Below, piece by piece: positions 22,959 through 26,308 of a DNA stretch of 26,308 nt. Positions within the stretch are counted from its first letter, which is position 1, and each line of letters opens with the position of its first letter. The DNA comes from a virus, in IMG/VR virus record IMGVR_UViG_3300042894_001507, positions 1-26,308 of that record. The stretch is one strand, 5' to 3'. The notes beneath the pieces are model-generated. The model worked only from the letters and a program-made list of their open reading frames with translations. It searched no databases and was not told where the DNA came from. Made by a program: the position numbers and the translations under genes.

Positions 22959-23270
22959 ATGTACCAAATTGTTATTGTATCAACTAGACCTACAGTTAAT
23001 ACTGAATTTTTTGACATTCGACTTGATAAATATATAGCATTTCGTGCCTATTGGACAGAAACATACAAAGTAACTGGCAAAATGCTATTAGTAGATAAGC
23101 AGTTATCAGAAGACCTATTGACACGAACAACTACTTTCTTTTGGGATTCCGAAGAATCGTACCAACAAGCACTTAATGACCCTGCTGTAATAACTATATG
23201 GGCAGAGAGAGATGCATTTCACGCGGCTCAAGGTATTGTCAAAATCAGTGAAACAGCAACTACTATCTAA
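22959..23270 (+). CDS. Small ABM-like domain protein, paralogue of the preceding N-domain
   Basis: 103 residues: MYQIVIVSTRPTVNTEFFDI, YWTETYKVTGKMLLVDK, QLSEDLLTRTTTFFWDSEESYQQALNDPA. This lines up with TQTRP, TGKLV, ISEDQLT, EWESKEAF and ITDPF of the upstream protein, so it is a single-domain copy of it. The pattern is that of ferredoxin-like dimeric barrels (ABM/EthD/Dabb superfamily), but no active-site residues are evident. The GGAAATTTT leader is reasonable. It probably arose by local duplication. Confidence 0.6.
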   Translation: MYQIVIVSTRPTVNTEFFDIRLDKYIAFRAYWTETYKVTGKMLLVDKQLSEDLLTRTTTFFWDSEESYQQALNDPAVITIWAERDAFHAAQGIVKISETATTI

Positions 23271-23276
23271 TTTGGC

Positions 23277-24191
23277 ATGACTGTTTTTGATCTCGAACAC
23301 ATATTCATTGTGTTTGCCCCCGGCGCCGGCGGAAACTTCATTTCAGGACTGTTAGATAATTTAGTAACAAATCAGTTATCTCAATTTACTATCTCGACCG
23401 CCGGCAGTGCTCATATAACAATGGCTAAAAAAGCTGCCAAACAAGATTATATTTCTTTTGGTACATTTAAGTCAGAGAGAGAAAATTTTAAGTCAGATGC
23501 CAAACGCTTAGAATATTACATCTCTAACATACAAGATATCAACACTCCTCAAGTTACATGGACGCATGACTATGATAATATCAAAGACTATAGTGACTTG
23601 TTTCCCAACGCAAAGATATTAGTAATAACCGCCGATAGCGAAGAAGAAAAGCTAGCAGTTACATTTATGTTTTGTGTGAAGAATATGTTAGACGAGCAGG
23701 TAGCTACACCCCACCCTGAAAAAAGAGAACTTATTTGGAAACGCCGAAATAGGTTACTCAACACAGAGTTAGTAAATCTCATACCCAAAAATAAGATTCT
23801 TGAAGCAAGATTGGACAAAGATATCATCAAGTATCTTCATATTGATAGAACAATGAAATTATTTAGAATTATGAACTATTGTGACCTGCCCGCTATTGTG
23901 CATAATAATTCGATGAATTTGTTGAACATTGATCCATATGTTACGGATCAGTATTTAAACGCTAGATGCACTGTACTGCCATATAAATATCTCATGACGA
24001 ATGACATAGAACTCTTCCTTGATACTATAGGTAAACTATTACCATTGAATGATGAACAAAGATCCTACATTGTAGAAATGCTTGATTACTATAGGAACAA
24101 GCAAAATCTACAAATGTTGGAACGTCCGTACGAGTTTTTAGAACAACTAAAGATGACGTTTGATGAAAAAATAAAGGCATTCAATACATGA
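23277..24191 (+). CDS. P-loop/sulfotransferase-like protein
   Basis: 304 residues. Near the N-terminus, HIFIVFAPGAGGNFISGLLDNL is a strand then a Gly-rich loop then a helix, as at the nucleotide-phosphate site of sulfotransferase-like P-loop proteins; GAGGNF replaces the classical GxxxxGKT. WTHDYDNIKDYSDLFPNAKILVITAD resembles the region after it. The remainder is helical with no recognisable motif. It could transfer sulfate or simply bind nucleotide. Start is ATG at 23277, six bases after the previous stop; the stop overlaps the SGNH-like gene (ATGA). Confidence 0.5.
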   Translation: MTVFDLEHIFIVFAPGAGGNFISGLLDNLVTNQLSQFTISTAGSAHITMAKKAAKQDYISFGTFKSERENFKSDAKRLEYYISNIQDINTPQVTWTHDYDNIKDYSDLFPNAKILVITADSEEEKLAVTFMFCVKNMLDEQVATPHPEKRELIWKRRNRLLNTELVNLIPKNKILEARLDKDIIKYLHIDRTMKLFRIMNYCDLPAIVHNNSMNLLNIDPYVTDQYLNARCTVLPYKYLMTNDIELFLDTIGKLLPLNDEQRSYIVEMLDYYRNKQNLQMLERPYEFLEQLKMTFDEKIKAFNT

Positions 24192-25075
24192 AACACTTGA
24201 TTACATTTGGATGTAGTTGGATGTTCGGCGCGGGATGTGGGTATCATGAGGACATGACACGTGAACAATACAAGTCTATTGTATGGAGTGAAGACCTTGC
24301 TAATCAATACAGCTTTAGATCACTAATAGCTAAGAAGTACGGGTACGAACATCTTAACTTTTCTATATGGAAGTCTAGCAACCAAAAGCAATTCAGACTA
24401 GCACAAAGGTTCTTCTCTAGTGATAAGTTCAAACAACTACAAAAAAACGCTGAAGAAGTTGTAGTGTTGTGGGGCATCACATCAACCGGTCGTGATGAAG
24501 TATTCTCTAATAACAATAGCCAATACATGAACTTTGTCATAGGTGGTGAACATCACCCCAATGCATCAGAAAAAGATGCGTCTGAATTTTTTGCACGTAA
24601 CATATACGATCATGACCATTGTGTATTTGAATTAGCAAACGAAATGACTCATTGGAATGACTACTTTAGTTTGCTGAACATCAAAAACTATTGGTTCGAT
24701 TCCTTCAACCACCATGACTACACAGTAAACAGCCCTGGCGCAAAAAAACTTGCAGATACGGATCCTCAGAGAGTAAACTATCTCAACACAGCAAAGATTG
24801 ACAATATGGTCATTGAACACGACCATAGTAGAGACTTGTTGAGTCAATTGGCAATCATGCATGGTATGGATACGTTTGATCGCCGATACCATTCAAGTGC
24901 ATGGGCCAATGACACTGATAGATTGAACTTCTTAGTAGACAAGAAGATACTCAATCCGTATTCATTTCATCCTACAGTACGTGGCCATGTAGAGATTGCA
25001 GAATTCTTTGACCCAATCTTCAACAAAAAAGTTGACAACAAATCAGAAGGCATATATACTACACACATTGCTTGA
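24188..25075 (+). CDS. SGNH-like hydrolase with GCS variant nucleophile motif
   Basis: 295 residues. ITFGCSWMFGAG (block I, GCS instead of GDS), NFSIWKSSNQ, LWGITSTGRDEV (block III) and SFHPTVRGHVEIAEFF (His block). The block order is that of SGNH hydrolases; GCSWxxG is common among phage members in my recollection, but activity is uncertain. It ends at an RNA locus: a strong promoter (25032) lies in its last codons and the stop is in a hairpin (25069). Third SGNH-like gene of the window. Confidence 0.65.
   Translation: MKHLITFGCSWMFGAGCGYHEDMTREQYKSIVWSEDLANQYSFRSLIAKKYGYEHLNFSIWKSSNQKQFRLAQRFFSSDKFKQLQKNAEEVVVLWGITSTGRDEVFSNNNSQYMNFVIGGEHHPNASEKDASEFFARNIYDHDHCVFELANEMTHWNDYFSLLNIKNYWFDSFNHHDYTVNSPGAKKLADTDPQRVNYLNTAKIDNMVIEHDHSRDLLSQLAIMHGMDTFDRRYHSSAWANDTDRLNFLVDKKILNPYSFHPTVRGHVEIAEFFDPIFNKKVDNKSEGIYTTHIA
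25032..25060 (+). promoter_or_regulatory. Strong sigma70-type promoter inside the 3' end of the SGNH gene
   Basis: TTGACA (25032-25037), 17-base spacer, TATACT (25055-25060). The -35 is within GTTGACAACAA, which recurs in the next promoter. Confidence 0.6.
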
Positions 25076-25086
25076 GAAATCAAGCA
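25069..25086 (+). other. Hairpin over the SGNH stop codon
   Basis: TGCTTGA-GAAA-TCAAGCA: perfect 7-bp stem with a GNRA loop, containing the TGA stop. No U tract, so not an intrinsic terminator; perhaps an mRNA end-protecting or processing structure. Confidence 0.4.
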
Positions 25087-25126
25087 CAATCAATGATGTA
25101 TGTTTTGGGTAAGCTAGTGAAAAAAG

Positions 25127-25158
25127 TTGTTGACAACAATTCGCTAAGGCACTATAAT
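25127..25158 (+). promoter_or_regulatory. Consensus sigma70 promoter with palindromic -35 region
   Basis: TTGACA (25130-25135), 17-base spacer, TATAAT (25153-25158): exact consensus for both boxes. The -35 is in the dyad TTGTTG-A-CAACAA (25127-25139), a possible operator. Region 25076-25236 holds only promoter and leader. Confidence 0.85.
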
Positions 25159-25173
25159 ACATATATGAATTAA

Positions 25174-25199
25174 TTAAAGGCACAAAAAACAGCCTTTAA
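25174..25199 (+). promoter_or_regulatory. Leader hairpin downstream of the consensus promoter
   Basis: TTAAAGGC-10-GCCTTTAA, a perfect 8-bp stem with an A-rich loop, near the expected 5' end of the transcript. Could shield the 5' end or regulate the small ORF downstream. Confidence 0.4.
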
Positions 25200-25236
25200 A
25201 AGACAGAATTTTTAACCAGGACTAAATAGATTTACT

Positions 25237-25416
25237 ATGAAAAACATTTGCATTCAATCGCTAAAACATACGGGTCAGTGGCAGATAGCCTCTTTGACAC
25301 CAGTGTTAGCCTTTGCGGGTAACATGTCTACACCGAGTATTCGCGGGTCAGAGTTTAATTATGATGCAAGAATTCCGGGGAGTTTCATAGAAGGAGAAAA
25401 GATTCCAAGAATCTAA
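25237..25416 (+). CDS. Small ORF in its own transcription unit (59 aa)
   Basis: ATG to TAA, 59 codons: MKNICIQSLKHTGQWQIASL, then TPVLAFAGN and a C-terminal segment FNYDARIPGSFIEGEKIPRI. It lies between the consensus promoter (25130) and a strong terminator (25436), so a ~310-base transcript would carry just this ORF. The ribosome site is weak (AGGA about 15 bases upstream). There is no recognised family. It may be a small peptide, or the transcript may act as an RNA instead; confidence is limited because coding is judged by length and codon feel only. Confidence 0.4.
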   Translation: MKNICIQSLKHTGQWQIASLTPVLAFAGNMSTPSIRGSEFNYDARIPGSFIEGEKIPRI

Positions 25417-25435
25417 TCTCAATAGAATCTAAGAA

Positions 25436-25475
25436 GCCCCTGGGAAACTAAAAAGTCTCAGGGGTTTTTGTTTTT
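25436..25475 (+). terminator. Rho-independent terminator
   Basis: CCCCTGGGA and TCTCAGGGG form a 9-bp stem (one G-U) around an A-rich loop, followed by TTTTTGTTTTT. Clear intrinsic terminator that ends the small-ORF transcript. Confidence 0.88.
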
Positions 25476-25503
25476 GTGTTGCGAAAAAGCAACAAAGGAA
25501 AGG

Positions 25504-25532
25504 TTGACGACAATTGGATAGTAAAGTAAGAT
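25504..25532 (+). promoter_or_regulatory. Putative third promoter with the shared -35 sequence
   Basis: TTGACG (25504-25509), 17-base spacer, TAAGAT (25527-25532). GTTGACGACAATT resembles GTTGACAACAAAT and GTTGACAACAATT at 25031 and 25129, but its -10 is weaker. It could drive the RNA region just after the terminator. Confidence 0.4.
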
Positions 25533-25675
25533 CGGGTTCTTCTGATAACAAGCGTGAACAACGCAGTGATGAGTGGGTAAAGACTCACACATTGTCAAAA
25601 GAACAAGTCGCACAATTGATCCGTAACAAGATTGAACGTGCAAGAATCTATCACACGATGTTTAGCATCAAATGA
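25514..25675 (+). CDS. Possible small basic protein (53 aa, TTG start)
   Basis: Open frame with TTG start at 25514 and AAAGGAAAGG ten bases upstream; stop at 25675. The sequence DNKREQRSDEWVKTH, then SKEQVAQLIRNKIERAR, looks like a real charged helical protein, and HTMFSIK closes it. It overlaps the putative promoter at 25504, so one of the two is probably wrong: if that promoter is real the ORF's start would lie before the transcript. No family recognised; treat as tentative. Confidence 0.35.
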   Translation: MDSKVRSGSSDNKREQRSDEWVKTHTLSKEQVAQLIRNKIERARIYHTMFSIK

Positions 25676-25900
25676 TAGTACGTGAATAGGCAACGAGAGC
25701 CGGAATACAGCGTAAAGTGTATCGAATGGGCGGACAGTAGGATGAAGTCTGTGGCGATAACGCAGATTGTAAAATCACTGGTCAGGGTATCGACCCTGAC
25801 ATAGCGCAAGCAATTGCGCTATTCTATAATGTATTGAATGGACAACGCCCCTAGCCTCTGACGCTAGGAAAAGCACTCAGTACACTATAGAATAGCAAAT
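25676..25900 (+). ncRNA. Candidate structured non-coding RNA upstream of the tRNA array
   Basis: No plausible ORF here, but many stems: ATACA/TGTAT (25705-25722), GTCAGGGT-ATCG-ACCCTGAC (25781-25800), immediately followed by ATAGCGCAA-GCAA-TTGCGCTAT (25801-25822, GNRA loop), CCTAGC-7-GCTAGG (25850-25868), and a 20-base long-range pair 25818-25837 with 25877-25896 (one mismatch, one G-U) enclosing that last hairpin. The long-range arm competes with the GNRA hairpin. It lacks tmRNA or RNase P signatures I can recognise. Could be a phage sRNA or the precursor leader of the tRNA operon. Confidence 0.4.
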
Positions 25901-25903
25901 TGT

Positions 25904-25979
25904 TGGGGTGTAGTGTAATGGCTTATCACATCGGGCTTTGAACTCGATAATCTTGGTTCGATTCCAAGCACCCCTACCA
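25904..25979 (+). tRNA. tRNA-Gln (UUG)
   Basis: 76 bases, CCA encoded. Anticodon TTG at 25938-25940 in loop CTTTGAA with a TCGGG/CTCGA stem. Acceptor TGGGGTG pairs with CACCCCT apart from a U1-U72 mismatch; a weak first pair is normal for tRNA-Gln. The D stem has only three good pairs (GTG/CAC). TTCGATT T-loop present. Confidence 0.9.
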
Positions 25980-25986
25980 AAATTAT

Positions 25987-26061
25987 ACTCCGGTCGTCTA
26001 GTGGCTAGGACGCCAGCCTTTCAAGTTGGAGAAGCGGGATCGAAACCCGTTCGGAGTACCA
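25987..26061 (+). tRNA. tRNA-Glu (UUC)
   Basis: 75 bases, CCA encoded. Acceptor ACTCCGG/TCGGAGT, D arm GTCT/GGAC, anticodon stem CCAGC/GTTGG with loop CTTTCAA and anticodon TTC at 26020-26022, T arm GCGGG/CCCGT. The T-loop begins with A (ATCGAAA) instead of the near-universal T54. Confidence 0.92.
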
Positions 26062-26067
26062 ATCAAT

Positions 26068-26156
26068 GGAGTGTGTTCCCCGTTGCCGGCTGTAACCCGG
26101 TAGCCTTTATTAAGCGGGGTGGCAGGCAAGTAGTTCGATTCTATCACGCTCCACCA
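26068..26156 (+). tRNA. Aberrant tRNA-Tyr-like (GUA) without a normal D arm
   Basis: 89 bases, CCA encoded. Acceptor GGAGTGT/ACGCTCC and an anticodon arm GCCGG-CTGTAAC-CCGGT (anticodon GTA, 26092-26094) are clear; T arm is weaker (GTAG-TTCGATT-CTAT with an A-C outer mismatch). Only ten bases (GTTCCCCGTT) separate acceptor and anticodon arms instead of about nineteen. The variable region is 27 bases with a GCCT/AGGC stem, and its loop has CGGGG (26115-26119), complementary to CCCCG (26078-26082) in the shortened D region. Confidence 0.6.
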
Positions 26157-26161
26157 ATTAT

Positions 26162-26237
26162 GTGTCTTTAGCTGATATGGTTATAGCGGCGGTCTGAAAA
26201 ATCGTAGAAGCAGGTTCGATCCCTGCAGGACACACCA
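26162..26237 (+). tRNA. tRNA-Phe (GAA)
   Basis: 76 bases, CCA encoded. Acceptor GTGTCTT/AGGACAC, D arm GCTG/TAGC, anticodon arm GCGGT-CTGAAAA-ATCGT with GAA at 26196-26198, T arm GCAGG-TTCGATC-CCTGC. Confidence 0.9.
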
Positions 26238-26245
26238 TACAATAC

Positions 26246-26308
26246 GGGGGCAGTGCTGGGGCACGGCTGGGGCTTGCAACCTTAGTGACTAGATGAGTTC
26301 GATTCTCA
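26246..26308 (+). tRNA. Partial tRNA, probably Ala (UGC), cut by the window end
   Basis: 5' GGGGGCA, anticodon arm TGGGG-CTTGCAA-CCTTA (anticodon TGC, 26275-26277, two G-U pairs) and T arm ATGAG-TTCGATT-CTCA before the end. The D region is atypical. If the loop is shifted by one base the anticodon would be GCA (Cys), but its stem pairs poorly. The 3' acceptor is outside the window. Confidence 0.6.

Noticed and set aside
25069-25086. Terminator after the SGNH gene
   Set aside because: Good stem but no U-rich run follows it.
25458-25643. 61-codon minus-strand frame
   Set aside because: Lies across the terminator's 3' side and opposite the small plus-strand ORF; no ribosome site, and residues look random.
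25676-25900. tmRNA or RNase P RNA
   Set aside because: No tag-peptide with alanine ending, no tRNA-like 5'/3' ends and no RNase P conserved blocks that I could find.
25938-26171. 77-codon frame over the tRNA genes
   Set aside because: It overlaps tRNA-Gln, Glu and Tyr, whose structures explain the bases; no ribosome site.
1-26308. CRISPR array, insertion sequence or att site
   Set aside because: No regular direct repeats with spacers, no transposase and no duplicated tRNA end were seen.

Overview
The window is a dense, AT-rich stretch of a tailed-phage genome. It looks like a T4-superfamily myovirus of a Gram-negative, aerobic, probably aquatic host. Evidence for a phage: genes are packed with ATGA/TAATG overlaps; class Ia ribonucleotide reductase with glutaredoxin, a PAAR spike-tip protein, a SleB-type lysis hydrolase with a holin-like neighbour, and a tRNA array are all present; and T4-type late promoter boxes (NATAAATA) sit at gene boundaries. 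The Gram-negative host is inferred from LPS-type heptose genes and the lysis module. Both ends are cut: nrdA lacks its N-terminal part and the last tRNA lacks its 3' end.

Layout. 1-3.9 kb: nucleotide and redox block (nrdA, an SGNH-like protein, nrdB, glutaredoxin, a small Sm-like protein). 3.9-7.3 kb: virion block (PAAR tip, two large presumed tail/baseplate proteins). 7.35-8.3 kb: promoter region, membrane-anchored SleB-like hydrolase and holin-like protein. 8.3-10.7 kb: S-adenosylmethionine synthetase (metK), an unknown protein, a full-length IscU, and a small Cys/His protein. 10.7-13.0 kb: own promoter region, AhpC-type peroxiredoxin, unknown protein, class II aldolase-like protein, SGNH hydrolase. 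13.0-16.1 kb: a tightly coupled operon for activated heptose (adenylyltransferase, sugar kinase, cupin, HAD phosphatase, HldD-like epimerase) ending in an AhpD homologue that could partner AhpC.

16.1-18.3 kb is a minus-strand operon (methyltransferase-like, two 2OG-Fe(II) oxygenase-like proteins, GNAT-like). It diverges, from an overlapping palindromic late promoter, from two tandem membrane fatty-acid desaturases (18.3-19.8 kb). Next come two divergent PP-loop ATPases (19.9-22.0 kb) around a second divergent late promoter, two proteins sharing a small alpha/beta domain, a P-loop/sulfotransferase-like protein and a third SGNH-like protein. The last 1.2 kb is an RNA locus: strong sigma70-type promoters, two short ORFs, one clear intrinsic terminator, a hairpin-rich probable non-coding RNA, and five tRNA-like genes (Gln, Glu, an aberrant Tyr, Phe, and a partial Ala-like one).

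Taken together, much of the cargo is metabolic: deoxynucleotide synthesis, peroxide detoxification (AhpC/AhpD), Fe-S assembly (IscU), SAM supply, surface sugar (heptose) synthesis and lipid desaturation. The most unusual elements are the IscU with its chaperone-binding motif, the AhpC/AhpD pair, the heptose operon, the desaturase pair, the paired PP-loop enzymes, the overlapping/leaderless late promoters, and the structured RNA plus aberrant tRNA-Tyr. All functional calls are from reading motifs; no database search was possible.
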